From assembly GCA_020633295.1 (NCBI GenBank), contig JACKDW010000007.1, forward strand, positions 1-64,000: a DNA stretch of 64,000 nt. The letters are read 5' to 3'. The position numbers were made by a program, and so were the translations under genes. This DNA comes from Myxococcales bacterium. Its GTDB lineage: Bacteria; Myxococcota_A; Polyangia; Nannocystales; Nannocystaceae. Below, piece after piece: positions 52,701 to 62,697 of this stretch; the stretch's first letter is position 1; each line of letters opens with the position of its first letter. The notes beneath the pieces were generated by a model. The model searched no databases and was not told where the DNA came from. It worked only from the letters and a program-made list of their open reading frames with translations.

Positions 52701-52972
52701 CCCCACGACCGGCGCGTGTCGACGACCACCGGCTTCTTCTCGCGCGGCACGAGCTCGGCCCCCTCGACTCCGTAGAGCCGCGCGAGCCAGGCCTCGGACT
52801 GCGGCAGCGCGCCGTCCTCCGGGATCCGCACGCGCGAGGTCTCGCGCTCGAGCAGCCTGCCGCCGCCGGGCGCGGGAAGCTCGTCCCGCTGGCGTTCCTC
52901 GAGCTCGAGGAGCGCCTGCGCCCGCGCGTCGCGCGGCGTGTGCTCGGGTGTCGGCACGCGCGGAGCATACAC
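49715..52972 (-). CDS. Three-domain fusion: class-III aminotransferase, GNAT acetyltransferase, degenerate aminotransferase
   Basis: Domain 1 (~75-465) of this 1085-aa protein resembles lysine-6-aminotransferases: CLVGAGGAEANEKALRIAR, LRGGFHGRTWATLAAT, FILDEVQTGFGTGG, LITLAKKANLGVVLSR (PLP Lys). Domain 2 (~490-675) is GNAT-like (YRLRAVEETDWRQIMAIERAAYEP, ITVVERARGCGLGRDLKRAQIEWARAHG), interrupted by a Ser/Asp/Ala-rich insert. Domain 3 (~695-1080) has the class-III aminotransferase outline (MYFTSSRDETVDKGLRCLR, ALEGGYVGHITGA-like), but the PLP Lys position reads DMVLWYPGGQLGHVFVG with no Lys, so it is probably not a transaminase. Transamination and N-acetylation in one chain suggest modification of a diamino acid in a secondary pathway. 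Confidence 0.8.
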   Translation of the reverse strand: MYAPRVPTPEHTPRDARAQALLELEERQRDELPAPGGGRLLERETSRVRIPEDGALPQSEAWLARLYGVEGAELVPREKKPVVVDTRRSWGPLMVSVDERPLVVLDACSQIATLTHGFAHPGMLAAVDGGRFDRCLWSNPDARVRRIQALESFAEELLRRAPSALAHVCLVGAGGAEANEKALRIARQRAPAGGPRTRVLALRGGFHGRTWATLAATWNPSKRGPFELQGHETVFCEPTLEAVAEALDGPLGAEIYAVIAEPMMAEGGERYLSREFLAGALELARARALPFILDEVQTGFGTGGPFLWWQRLGLGEDEATTPDLITLAKKANLGVVLSRWPDPEAAHAHPPVASAVRGHIQLETADEQAAALERAGLAARVEALTAEFPGVVTGARVAGTCFAFELPDEDAQAAFLAQRLHRGMMLYGAGSRTLRFRLNARWDARLLDDLFARISATLRDQARAPAAAPQWRAEGHDDCDLPEGEALSYRLRAVEETDWRQIMAIERAAYEPDRQSSEQYLRRIRDGGVGFVAIEVTASTASESDRESESERDSDGASDGASDGADAAPDAPPEVVLGYGFGGPLINYRDVPGPDRDPALKRRPAEVFYSADITVVERARGCGLGRDLKRAQIEWARAHGFRTVSGRNRVGDSMVALNRSFGAYPVVHLEGLHRDPEGRPSDAEYYHIPLDVPYELQPPEVEDEPASASVTAGRMTLDEEVDLASGLQQPFGDAPAFMASRELIGPLTSRLNLSNYTTPDVVQYAEHLRLMLPRGTRHMYFTSSRDETVDKGLRCLRLARPAAQVAIGLEGGYVGHITGAARSISDPRGFGPDLALYSWPRLPHPATRNGGAATAAALDAIVAERGADAIFGVVAEVVGERSGLRLEGDAATLLAAACRRHDIPLILVETATGGYRNGLAPWAVETLPPGVVPDMVLWYPGGQLGHVFVGDRYWQEQPLTLISTWDGDELSLIRAHEHLRAAGKLPGLAEASETLGALLEMLVPAHFADTVVGGLGLYRTLTFERPEDADAVQAACRKRGILLGAGVPGTLVVAPALSLDGPTIQSLRRRLNAALAAAAGHERAT
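51262..51352. repeat. Low-complexity coding repeats in the GNAT insert
   Basis: Tandem gtcgctggcgcc-type and ctctcactctcac-type units encode Gly-Ala-Ser-Asp and Asp/Glu-Ser steps on the minus strand. They form a flexible, probably variable-length loop inside the acetyltransferase domain. Confidence 0.75.
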
Positions 52973-53063
52973 GCGCGACTCACCGGAGTCCCGCGCGACG
53001 GGGCATGTCTCGACTCACAAGCACCCCCTCGACCGTGGAGGTCCCCCCCGTTACGCTGGCCAC

Positions 53064-54062
53064 GTGGCCATTGGTGACCGCCCGAGGACGGCCGCCCAGC
53101 GTCCTGTCCGCCCCGCGCCCGCTCGCGCCGCTCGCTCGGCGTCCTCGAGATCCGCGCGCCCGTCGAGCCACCGCGCGGTCAACCTCGTGGGGCGTGGCTT
53201 CCGCCTGTTCCACGCTCGCGGGGCGCAGAGCGCAGTGCCCCTCACGCCGCATTTTCACGACGAGTACGTGATCTGCGTGCAGCTGCGCGGCCACGAGGTC
53301 TGCGACGTCGCGGGCAAGCGCTACGAGTTCGACGCCGGCGAGCTCGTGCTGATCAACCCGCATCAGGTCCACACGGGCAACAACCGCGGCAGCGACGACA
53401 TCGAGTACGTCAGCCTGTACGTCGAGCGCGACTTCGTCCGCGCGATCGCCCGCGAGCACACCGGCGAGGATCGCGAGCCCGAGTTCATCTTCATTCACGT
53501 CGCCGGCCAGCGAGAGCTCGCGCATCACGTCCGCGAGCTGCTCGCGCGCTCGCGCGAGGTCGCCGCGCTGCCGAGGGCCGCGCGCGCGCGCGAGGATGAC
53601 GCGCTCGAGCTCGACGCCGCCGTCACCGGCGTCGTCGCCCGCGCGCTCACCCACTTCTCCAACCTCAACGACCCGCGCCTGCGCTCGACCAACCGCGTCG
53701 CCCACCGCGCGGTCGCCCGCGTCGTCCACTTCCTGCACGACCGCGAGCACGACGAGCGCGCGGAGCTCGAGGACGACGCCGCGACGCTCGAGGCGCTCGC
53801 GACCATCGCCGGGCTGTCGAAATTTCACTTCCTGCGGCAGTTCTCGCGCGTGGTCGGCATGACGCCCGGCGCCTATCTCCGCACCCTGCGGATGTGTCGC
53901 GCCGCTCGGCTCCTGCGCACCACCGGCCAGCCGATCGCCGAGGTCGCGCGCGCGACCGGCTTCACCGATCACGCGAGCTTCTCGCGCGCGTTCCGACGCC
54001 ACGCCGGGCTGTCCCCTCGGCAATATCGCAGCGCGACCGCGACGCGAACGCGGCGCGGGTAG
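53064..54062 (+). CDS. AraC-family transcriptional regulator
   Basis: The ~332-aa protein has an N-terminal cupin sensor domain (PLTPHFHDEYVICVQLRGHEVCDVAGKRYEFDAGELVLINPHQVHTG) and a C-terminal double HTH (TLEALATIAGLSKFHFLRQFSRVVGMTPGAYLRTLRMCRAARLLRTTGQPIAEVARATGFTDHASFSRAFRRHAGLSPRQYR). It is divergent from the three-domain fusion gene and is a candidate regulator of it. The frame is open from 52938. I prefer the GTG at 53064, which avoids overlap with the divergent gene, but no clear ribosome site decides this. Confidence 0.83.
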   Translation: MAIGDRPRTAAQRPVRPAPARAARSASSRSARPSSHRAVNLVGRGFRLFHARGAQSAVPLTPHFHDEYVICVQLRGHEVCDVAGKRYEFDAGELVLINPHQVHTGNNRGSDDIEYVSLYVERDFVRAIAREHTGEDREPEFIFIHVAGQRELAHHVRELLARSREVAALPRAARAREDDALELDAAVTGVVARALTHFSNLNDPRLRSTNRVAHRAVARVVHFLHDREHDERAELEDDAATLEALATIAGLSKFHFLRQFSRVVGMTPGAYLRTLRMCRAARLLRTTGQPIAEVARATGFTDHASFSRAFRRHAGLSPRQYRSATATRTRRG

Positions 54063-54159
54063 CTGCGCGCGCCCTGTCGCGCGGCCCGCTCGCCAGGTCG
54101 TCGTGAACGCGGCGCGCGGAGCGACGCAGCGCCCGGTTCACAACGGGCGCGGTCCTTCG

Positions 54160-54996
54160 CTACGGCGACTCGACGCGCGCGCGCCCGAGCTCAAAGCGCG
54201 CGCCGCGTGCTCGCGCGCGCGGCCCCGCGGTGTACCGCAGCGTCGCGCAGTCCTCGCTCCACGCCAGCTCTCGCCGCATCCGCGCCGCGGCGTCCCCGTG
54301 AAGATCCGCGTAGTAGCGCGCGAGGTGCTCCCCGCTCGCGACCGGGTAGCGCCGCGGGGGCGCGCGCGGATCCGCAGGCGCCAGCTCCACGACCTCGAGC
54401 GCGAAGCGGCCGCTCGTGAAGTCGTCGTCGTCGACCCGCGGCGACCGGGTCACGACGGCCACGGGCGCCGCTCGCTCCTGTCCCTCTCGACAGGGTAGCT
54501 CGGCCAGCACGCGCTCGGCGATCGGCTCCCGCGCGCCCGTCGTCAGCGAGAGCGCGTGCAGGCCCGAGCTCGCGAACGCGGCCCAGCGCGCGTCGTGGCC
54601 CTCGACGATCAGCAGCGCGCGCGCGTCGTCGGCCCGCACCACGCGCCACCCCGGCGCGAGCCTGTGCGAGCGCAGCGGACAGCAGCGCGCGCCGTCGACG
54701 GTGAACACGTCGACGCGCGTGTCGTCGTCCTCGAGCCCGAGCTTCGTCGCCGGCCGGAACTCCTGCTCGTACGCCCACGAGTCGCCCACGCGCGTCAGCC
54801 CGTCGCACGCGCGGCACTCGTCGCTCGCGTCCGCCGGCGCGCGCGTCGAGCCCACGTCAAGCCGCGTCGAGACCACGGGCGTCGGCTCGACCGGCGGCGC
54901 GTCGACCGACGGCGCCCGCTCACAAGCAATCAACGACGCGCCGACGAGCGTGACGCTCACCGCCCGACGAAGCCGCGCTAGCCCGCCCGTCCGCAC
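54160..54996 (-). CDS. Lipoprotein of unknown function
   Basis: The 278-aa protein has a signal and lipobox (VTLVGASLIAC). The mature part contains CRACDG and CC pairs and beta-rich sequence without recognised motifs; the ending is basic. GTG start chosen at 54994-54996 because it begins the signal peptide directly. It lies 19 bp downstream of the choice-of-anchor-L gene on the same strand. Confidence 0.6.
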   Translation of the reverse strand: MRTGGLARLRRAVSVTLVGASLIACERAPSVDAPPVEPTPVVSTRLDVGSTRAPADASDECRACDGLTRVGDSWAYEQEFRPATKLGLEDDDTRVDVFTVDGARCCPLRSHRLAPGWRVVRADDARALLIVEGHDARWAAFASSGLHALSLTTGAREPIAERVLAELPCREGQERAAPVAVVTRSPRVDDDDFTSGRFALEVVELAPADPRAPPRRYPVASGEHLARYYADLHGDAAARMRRELAWSEDCATLRYTAGPRARARGARFELGRARVESP

Positions 54997-55015
54997 GCGT
55001 CGAGCGTAGCAGCCG

Positions 55016-57064
55016 TCAGCCCGGCTCGATGCCCGGCTCCGAGGCCTGCACCGACCACTCCCAGTGGTCGAGCAGCACCGTCGAGTCAAACAGCGCGTCC
55101 GAAGAGTCCCAGATGGCGAAGCGGATCTCCATGGTCTCGCCGGGCGTCACGTTCCCGCTCATCGTCAGCCAGCCCGTGCCGCCGCCGTGTCGGCCCGCGT
55201 AGTTGCACGAGAACGGCGTCGCGCCGGTGATGTCGAAGCCGGTGCCGTTGAGCAGCGAGGTGCCCTGGCAGCCGTTGTAGTTGGAGGCCGTGCCGCACTG
55301 CGTGATCTGGCCGTTCGTGCACTGCGTGAACAGGCCGTTGGCGGCCTTCAGGATGTTCACGCCCACCGGGTAGTTGTTGTTGCCCTGCGTGTAGATGGCG
55401 ATGTTCTTGTCGCTCGGGTTGCCGTTGTCGCTCGAGTCGACCAGCGTGACGAAGAAGTCGTTGAACGCGGTGCACACGTACTCGGGGTACTCGGCCGAGA
55501 AGAAGAACATCTTGGCCGAGAACGAGTTGGCGTTGGTCGGCACGCGGATCCGCAGCTTCAGCAGCACCGGGTCGTTGGCCTGGTTGCCCGCGACGTCGGG
55601 GCAGCCCGGCGCGTTGGGCAGCGAGTTGCCGTTGAGCGAGTACCAGTCGGCGGGGAAGGTCGACGAGGTGCCCATCGACTGCCCGTCCTGATACTGCGCG
55701 AAGCTCGGGTTGCTGTCGTTGGAGTCAGCCGCGTGGCCCGTCGACATGACCGCGAGCCGCTGCCCCTTTGACGGCGTGATGTTGCTGCCGAAGCCCGGTC
55801 GCACCGAGCGCGAGTTCGCGTTCGGCGAGCCCGTGCCGTTGGCGCGGTGGAGGCCGCCCGAGATGACGCCCCAGATCTTGTCGGCGCCCTGGGCGTTCTC
55901 CGTCGTGAACTGACACAGGTCGATCGCCTTGGCGTAGTCCAGCGCGTTGCCGGTGTTCGACGCGATGCCGTTGTCGCACAGCGGCAGCGGGTTGTCCTTC
56001 ACGCCGTCGCAGTCGTCGTCGACGTCGTTGCCGTCGACCTCGAACGCGCCCGGGTTCACCAGGTCGGGGTTCTGGCAGGCCGGGCCCACCGAGTCGCAGC
56101 AGTCCCCGCCGCACACCGTGTAGCCGTCGTTGTCCGCGTCCGGGTCCTCGTCGACCACGCCGTCGCAGTTGTCGTCCTTGTTGTTCGCGCAGATGTCGTC
56201 GCTCAGCGGCAGCACCTCGCCCTCGCACGCGCCCCAGCCGGTGCCGTTTTGGTTGCAGGTCTGCGTGCCCGCCTTGCACTCGCCCACCCCCTCCGTCTGC
56301 GGCAGCCCCGTGTAGCAGTCCTGCTGCTCCCCCGGCGAGCACAGGCACGAACCCTGGTTCTCGCACCCGTTGCCAGGGTCCCCGTCGCAGTTGTCAAACC
56401 CGTCCTCGCACGCGAACCCGCACATCCCGTCCGTGCACGTCGCCAGCGCGTTCTGCAGCACCTCGCACGCGACATCGCACCCGCCGCAGTTCAGCGGATC
56501 CGTCAGCGCGTCCACGCAGCTCTCCGCGCAGCACGTCGCCCCGTCCTGACACGGCTGCTGATCGTTGCAGCCCGGCTCGCACACCCCGTCCACGCACACC
56601 GTGCCCAGCCCGCAGTCGCCGTCGGACACGCAGCCCGTGCACACGTTGTTGTCGACATCGCACACCGCGTCGCCGTTGCAGTCCTCGTCGGCGTCGCAGC
56701 CCGGCTCGCACTCGCCGGTGCCCATGTCGCAGAACTGCCCCACCGGGCAGTCCTCGGGCGCGCACAACGGCGGCTCCGTCGTGTCCGACACCCCCTCCGT
56801 CGTACCGCTCGTCGTCTCGTCCGTCGTCGTCGTGGGCTCCGGGCCCGCCGTCGTCTCCGCGCCCGAGTCCGTGCCGCCCGTCTGCGTCGGGTCCGTCATC
56901 GCGTCGGTCGACGGCCCGCCGGTCGGGCTCGACGTCGGCGTCGCGGTCGTCGGCGACGTCGTCACGCCCGTGGCGCCCTCGGTCGTCGCGGACTCGCTGT
57001 CGCCACACGCCGGGAGCTGAAACGCGAACACCAAGAGACCGATGCTTGTACCTACACGACGCAT
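55016..57064 (-). CDS. Cys-rich surface lipoprotein with choice-of-anchor-L domain
   Basis: The ~682-aa secreted lipoprotein has a lipobox FQLPAC, a Thr/Ser/Gly linker (~25-95), a Cys-rich part (~100-330) with CPVGQFCDMGTGECEPGCDADEDC-type and MopE-like CNGVVDEDPDADNDGY segments, and a C-terminal ~300-residue domain containing LRIRVPTNANSFSAKMFFFSAEYPEYVCTAFNDFFVTLV, diagnostic of choice-of-anchor-L proteins. The second in-frame ATG (57064) has AGGA ten bases upstream and is preferred. It has a tandem paralogue upstream with a near-identical central block. Probably cell-surface exposed; function unknown. Confidence 0.82.
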   Translation of the reverse strand: MRRVGTSIGLLVFAFQLPACGDSESATTEGATGVTTSPTTATPTSSPTGGPSTDAMTDPTQTGGTDSGAETTAGPEPTTTTDETTSGTTEGVSDTTEPPLCAPEDCPVGQFCDMGTGECEPGCDADEDCNGDAVCDVDNNVCTGCVSDGDCGLGTVCVDGVCEPGCNDQQPCQDGATCCAESCVDALTDPLNCGGCDVACEVLQNALATCTDGMCGFACEDGFDNCDGDPGNGCENQGSCLCSPGEQQDCYTGLPQTEGVGECKAGTQTCNQNGTGWGACEGEVLPLSDDICANNKDDNCDGVVDEDPDADNDGYTVCGGDCCDSVGPACQNPDLVNPGAFEVDGNDVDDDCDGVKDNPLPLCDNGIASNTGNALDYAKAIDLCQFTTENAQGADKIWGVISGGLHRANGTGSPNANSRSVRPGFGSNITPSKGQRLAVMSTGHAADSNDSNPSFAQYQDGQSMGTSSTFPADWYSLNGNSLPNAPGCPDVAGNQANDPVLLKLRIRVPTNANSFSAKMFFFSAEYPEYVCTAFNDFFVTLVDSSDNGNPSDKNIAIYTQGNNNYPVGVNILKAANGLFTQCTNGQITQCGTASNYNGCQGTSLLNGTGFDITGATPFSCNYAGRHGGGTGWLTMSGNVTPGETMEIRFAIWDSSDALFDSTVLLDHWEWSVQASEPGIEPG
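56072..56536. repeat. Near-identical block shared with 58304-58768
   Basis: About 465 bases, offset 2232, differ at only a handful of positions (for example gtcgtcgct versus gtcgttgct), including at silent sites, while the flanking parts of the two genes differ much more. This pattern indicates recent gene conversion or recent partial duplication. Confidence 0.9.
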
Positions 57065-57250
57065 TGCGTGCATATCCTACGATCGCGGCGGCTCGCCGCG
57101 CAATCGCGTTCGTCGCCGGACGCCGCGATCTCGAGGCGCGAACTCGAGCGCGACCAGGGCCGGCGCCGCGCCTCCAAGCGCGCAGGGACCCCCGCCCGGA
57201 GGCGAGGGGTCCCTGACCGGACGAACAGCTCGCCCGAACGCGGCGCCGGA

Positions 57251-59299
57251 CTAGCCCGGCATGATGCCCGGCTCCGACGCCTGCACCGACCACTCCCAGT
57301 GGTCGAGCAGCACGAGCGAGTCCCACACCGAGTCGCCGGTGTCCCAGATGGCGAAGCGAATCTCCATGGTCTCGCCCGGCGTCACGTTGCCGCTCATGAC
57401 CAGCCAGCCGGTGCCGCCGCCCACGTCGTCGTTGTTCGCGCACGCGCTCGCGTTGAGGTCAAAGCCCGTCCCGGTGAGCAGGTTCTCGCCCTGGCTGCAG
57501 CCGTTGTACGGCACGTTCGGGCCGCCGGCGCAGCCGATGTTGCCGTTGTCGCAGACCGCGAACAGGCCGGGCGCGGCCGAGACGAGGTTGACGCCCACCG
57601 GCCACTGGTTGTTGCCGCTGACGTAGATGGCGATGTTCTTGTCGTTCGGGTTGCCGTTGTCGTTGGAGTCGACCAGCGTGACGAAGAAGTCGTTGAACGA
57701 GGTGCACACGTACTCGGGGTACTCGGCCGAGAAGAAGAAGAACTTGACCGTGAACGAGTTGGCGTTGGTCGGCACGCGCACGCGCAGCTTGACCATCTGC
57801 CCGTCGTTCGCGTTGGTGTTGTTCGAGATCGAGCAGCCCGGCGCGTTGGGGAAGCTGTTGCCGTTGGCCGCCAGCCAGTCGCTCGGCGCGGTCTGATCGG
57901 GGCCGGTGTTCACGCCGGACTCGAAGGCGGCGTAGTTTGGGTTGGTGTCGTTGATGTCGGCCGCGTGCCCCGACGACAGCACCGCGAGCCGCTGGCCCTT
58001 CGAGTTGGTGATGTTCGAGCCGAAGCCGTTGCGCACCGAGTGGCCGTTGTTGGACTCGCCGTCGTTGCCCGAGGGCTGCGTGATGCTGCCCGAGATGACG
58101 CCCCAGATCTTGTTGACCCCCTGGGCGTTCTCCGTCGTGAACTGACACAGGTCGATCGCCTTGGCGTAGTCCAGCGCGTTCTGGGTGTTCGACGCGATGC
58201 CGTTGTCGCAGACCGGCACCGGGTTGTCCTTCACGCCGTCGCAGTCGTCGTCGACGTCGTTGCCGTCGACCTCGAACGCGCCCGGGTTGACGAGGTTCGG
58301 CGTCTGGCAGGCCGGGCCCACCGAGTCGCAGCAGTCCCCGCCGCACACCGTGTAGCCGTCGTTGTCCGCGTCCGGGTCCTCGTCGACCACGCCGTCGCAG
58401 TTGTCGTCCTTGTTGTTCGCGCAGATGTCGTTGCTCAGCGGCAGCACCTCGCCCTCGCACGCGCCCCAGCCGGTGCCGTTTTGGTTGCAGGTCTGCGTGC
58501 CCGCCTTGCACTCGCCCACCCCCTCCGTCTGCGGCAACCCCGTGTAGCAGTCCTGCTGCTCCCCCGGCGAGCACAGGCACGAACCCTGGTTCTCGCACCC
58601 GTTGCCAGGGTCCCCGTCGCAGTTGTCAAACCCGTCCTCGCACGCGAACCCGCACATCCCGTCCGTGCACGTCGCCAGCGCGTTCTGCAGCACCTCGCAC
58701 GCGACATCACAGCCGCCGCAGTTCAGCGGGTCCGTCAGCGCGTCCACGCAGCTCTCCGCGCAGCACGTGAAGCCGTCCTGACACGGCTGCTGGTCGTTGC
58801 AGCCCGGCACGCACGAGCCGTCCTGGCACACCGTGCCCAGCGCGCAGTCTCCATCGGACACGCAGCCCGTGCACACGTTGGCGTCGATGTCACAGACGGT
58901 CTCGCCCTGGCAGTCCTCATCGGCGTCGCAGCCCGGCTCACACTCGCCGGTGCCCATGTTGCAGAACTGCCCCACCGGGCAGTCCTCGGGCGCGCACAAC
59001 GGCGGCTCCGTCGTGTCCGACACCCCCTCCGTCGTACCGCTCGTCGTCGCGTCCGTCGTCGTGGTCCCGGGACCCTCCGTCGTGCCCATGCCGGAGTCGG
59101 AGCCGCCCGTCTGCGTCGGGTCCGTCATCCCGCCGGCGGTCGTGCTGGGATCCGTCATCCCGTCCGTGAGCGTGACCGACGCGACCGACGGGTCGGCGGT
59201 CGGCGACGACTCGTTCGTGGTCCCGTCGCCGCTGTCACCACAGGCCACGAACGAGACCGCCAACAGACCAAGTAATGAAACCGAGGCTACGCGCTGCAT
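57251..59299 (-). CDS. Cys-rich surface lipoprotein with choice-of-anchor-L domain, paralogue
   Basis: The 682-aa protein has the same architecture as the gene at 55016-57064: lipobox LLAVSFVAC, Ser/Thr/Asp linker, Cys-rich repeats, and anchor-L domain (VRVPTNANSFTVKFFFFSAEYPEYVCTSFNDFFVTLV). Its ending is EWSVQASEPGIMPG against EWSVQASEPGIEPG in the paralogue. The linkers and the anchor-L surface stretches differ, while the central Cys-rich block is nearly the same. The two genes are separated by 186 bp. Confidence 0.82.
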   Translation of the reverse strand: MQRVASVSLLGLLAVSFVACGDSGDGTTNESSPTADPSVASVTLTDGMTDPSTTAGGMTDPTQTGGSDSGMGTTEGPGTTTTDATTSGTTEGVSDTTEPPLCAPEDCPVGQFCNMGTGECEPGCDADEDCQGETVCDIDANVCTGCVSDGDCALGTVCQDGSCVPGCNDQQPCQDGFTCCAESCVDALTDPLNCGGCDVACEVLQNALATCTDGMCGFACEDGFDNCDGDPGNGCENQGSCLCSPGEQQDCYTGLPQTEGVGECKAGTQTCNQNGTGWGACEGEVLPLSNDICANNKDDNCDGVVDEDPDADNDGYTVCGGDCCDSVGPACQTPNLVNPGAFEVDGNDVDDDCDGVKDNPVPVCDNGIASNTQNALDYAKAIDLCQFTTENAQGVNKIWGVISGSITQPSGNDGESNNGHSVRNGFGSNITNSKGQRLAVLSSGHAADINDTNPNYAAFESGVNTGPDQTAPSDWLAANGNSFPNAPGCSISNNTNANDGQMVKLRVRVPTNANSFTVKFFFFSAEYPEYVCTSFNDFFVTLVDSNDNGNPNDKNIAIYVSGNNQWPVGVNLVSAAPGLFAVCDNGNIGCAGGPNVPYNGCSQGENLLTGTGFDLNASACANNDDVGGGTGWLVMSGNVTPGETMEIRFAIWDTGDSVWDSLVLLDHWEWSVQASEPGIMPG
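58304..58768. repeat. Near-identical block shared with 56072-56536
   Basis: Second copy of the conversion-type block within the tandem lipoprotein pair; encodes the LTDPLNCGGCDVACEVLQN to DADNDGYTVCGGDCC portion. Confidence 0.9.
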
Positions 59300-59602
59300 T
59301 GCGGATCTATCGTACGCCCGGGCGCGCGCGCCGGGAACGGCGAAACGCCGTCACCCCACGAAGAAGTCCCGACGGTCAGGTCCGACGCGAGCGCGCGCCG
59401 TCCTACCTGTATGTCCAAAGAGCAACCTTGGCTCCTCCGCGCGCGCGTCGAGCTCGTGACCGGCGCGCCGCGTGGCGTGAACCCGCGCGACCCCGCGCGA
59501 CCCCCCGCGCGGGCCCGCGCGGCCCCGCGCGCGAGGACCCCAGAACGGCACGCGCCGCGCGGCGGACCGCGCGGCGCGAGACCACGACGAGCGCGTCTGC
59601 GG
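59300..59602. other. GC-rich intergenic region
   Basis: There is no credible gene. Around 59480-59545 lie dense cccgcgcg/cgcgcggg inverted words able to form GC hairpins (for example ccccgcgc...gcgcgggc), consistent with a transcription end for the minus-strand VWA gene's neighbours or simple compositional bias. Confidence 0.5.
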
Positions 59603-60949
<1,347 letters not shown>

Positions 60950-61056
60950 GTCAAACACCCCGGGGAGCAGTCTGCAGCCTCTGCAGATGGTACCGCGCGC
61001 GCCCGCGAGGAGTCACGCGAACTCGCGCGCGCGAGTTCGCGCGGTGTTCATGTCTC

Positions 61057-62697
61057 TTACAACATGTTCGTTGAGGCCGGCGGCGCGCGCCGACGTCGGA
61101 CGCGGCGCGCGAGCGCGACCGGCAGCCGCCACAGCTGCGCCGCGCCCGGGAAGCCGGCGGCGCGCAGGAGCGCCGTGTACACGACGAAGCCCGCCGCGAC
61201 CTCGAGCGTCAGCGCGCTCGCGTCGAGCGCGACCCACAGCCACGCCGGGGCCGAGATCACGCCTTGGAGCCGCTCGAGCGCCGCAGCGAACGCCAGGCGC
61301 AGCGCGCCGACCGAGGCCGCGAGCGCCACGCATGCGGCAATAAGCCACACGAGCTGGCGCGCGCGCCCCTCTCCGGCCATCACCCCGACGACGCGGCGGA
61401 ACGCGAGCCGCAGGATCACGACGTTGACGAGCGCGCCAATAGATGTCCCAAGAGCCAGACCAGGCGCGCCGAGCGTACGGTACGTGAGCGCGTTGAAGAC
61501 GATGTTGACCGCGACCGCGCTGACCGAGGCGAGCAGCGGGACGCGCGGGCGATCGATGCTGTAGAACGCCGGCGCGACGACCTTGACCATGCTGTAGGGC
61601 ACGAGGCCGGCCATGTAGGCCTGGAGCACGAAGGCGACCGCGCGCGTGTCCTCCGGCGTGAAGCGGCCGCCCTCGTAGAGCAGCGCGACCACGGGCTCGG
61701 CGAGCACCGCGAGCCCGACCGCGCTCGCGGCCGTCAGCAGCCAGACCGCGCTGACGGACTCGCGCGCCCGCGCGATCAAGCCCGCCCTGTCCCCGCGGGC
61801 CGCCTCCTCCGAGACCGTCGTGGTCGTCACCGTCGCGAGCGCCACGCCGAACATCCCGATGGGGAGAAAGAAGATCCGAAACGCGTACTCGAGCTGCGCG
61901 ACGGGGCCGTCGCCGAGGCTCGCCGCGAAGCGCGTGTTGACGAACACGTTGAGCTGCACCGCCGCGACGCCGACGACCGCGGGCAGCATCAGCCGCACGA
62001 TGCGACGCACGCCCGCGTGCGCGCGAAAGCCCCGCAGCGCGGGCCACGGGCGATAGCCCATGCGCCAGAGCGTCGGCAGCTGGCTCAGCGCCTGCGCGAT
62101 CCCGGCGCAGAGCGTCCCGACGCTCCACACCAGCAGCGCTCGCTCGCCGCCGACGTCGAGCACCAGCAGCGCGACGCCGACGAGGATGCTGACGACGTTG
62201 AACAGCGCCGGCGCGATCGCGGGCACGACGAAGCGCCGCTGCGCGTTGAGGATCCCCATCCACACGGCGCCGAGGCTGACGAGCGCGAGGATCGGCATCA
62301 TGATCCGCGTCAGCCGGGCGGTCAGCGCGATCTTCTCGATCGACCAGCCCGCCGTGATCGCGCGGACGACCTGCTCGGCGAACAGGATCCCGAGGCCCGT
62401 GAGCGCGCCGGTGAGCAGCAGCAGCCCGCCGAGCGCGAGGTTGGCGAGGTGGCGCGCCGCGTCCTCCCCGTCCTGCTTGAGCGCCGCGGTGAAGGTCGGC
62501 ACGAACGCGCTGGAGAGCGCTCCCTCCGCGAGCAGATCGCGGAGCAGGTTGGGGATCCGGAACGCGACCGAGAACGCGTCCGCGAGCGCGCCGGCGCCGA
62601 CCAGCCGCGACAGGATCGAGACGCGGAACAGCCCGAGGACGCGGGAGAGCGCGACGGCGAGGCTGACTTTGCCGGAGGATCGGAGCGTCTCGGACAC
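61057..62697 (-). CDS. murJ: Lipid II flippase MurJ
   Basis: The ~546-aa MATE/MOP-superfamily membrane protein has ~14 helices. Typical MurJ features are SGKVSLAVALSRVLGLFRVSILSRLVGAGALADAFSVAFRIPNLLRDLLAEGALSSAFVPTFT at the N-terminus (the conserved FRIPNLLR...GALS.AFVP signature), FVNTRFAASLGDGPVAQLEYAFRIFFLPIGMFGVALATV and LYEGGRFTPEDT. It flips lipid II across the inner membrane for peptidoglycan synthesis. A GTG at 62695-62697 with GAAGG nine to ten bases upstream is preferred over an ATG at 62763 that lacks a ribosome site. Confidence 0.92.
   Translation of the reverse strand: MSETLRSSGKVSLAVALSRVLGLFRVSILSRLVGAGALADAFSVAFRIPNLLRDLLAEGALSSAFVPTFTAALKQDGEDAARHLANLALGGLLLLTGALTGLGILFAEQVVRAITAGWSIEKIALTARLTRIMMPILALVSLGAVWMGILNAQRRFVVPAIAPALFNVVSILVGVALLVLDVGGERALLVWSVGTLCAGIAQALSQLPTLWRMGYRPWPALRGFRAHAGVRRIVRLMLPAVVGVAAVQLNVFVNTRFAASLGDGPVAQLEYAFRIFFLPIGMFGVALATVTTTTVSEEAARGDRAGLIARARESVSAVWLLTAASAVGLAVLAEPVVALLYEGGRFTPEDTRAVAFVLQAYMAGLVPYSMVKVVAPAFYSIDRPRVPLLASVSAVAVNIVFNALTYRTLGAPGLALGTSIGALVNVVILRLAFRRVVGVMAGEGRARQLVWLIAACVALAASVGALRLAFAAALERLQGVISAPAWLWVALDASALTLEVAAGFVVYTALLRAAGFPGAAQLWRLPVALARRVRRRRAPPASTNML

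Noticed and set aside
48491..53077. 1528-aa plus-strand frame opposite the aminotransferase genes
   Set aside because: Shadow frame created by GC-biased third positions; no domain and no ribosome site.
55847..59275. 1142-aa plus-strand frame opposite the anchor-L genes
   Set aside because: Low-complexity Arg/Ala/Val translation with internal repetition that mirrors the duplicated antisense genes; shadow.
59480..59545. CRISPR-like or structured RNA in the GC-rich words
   Set aside because: No repeat-spacer pattern; the words are explained by extreme GC bias and simple inverted dinucleotide runs.
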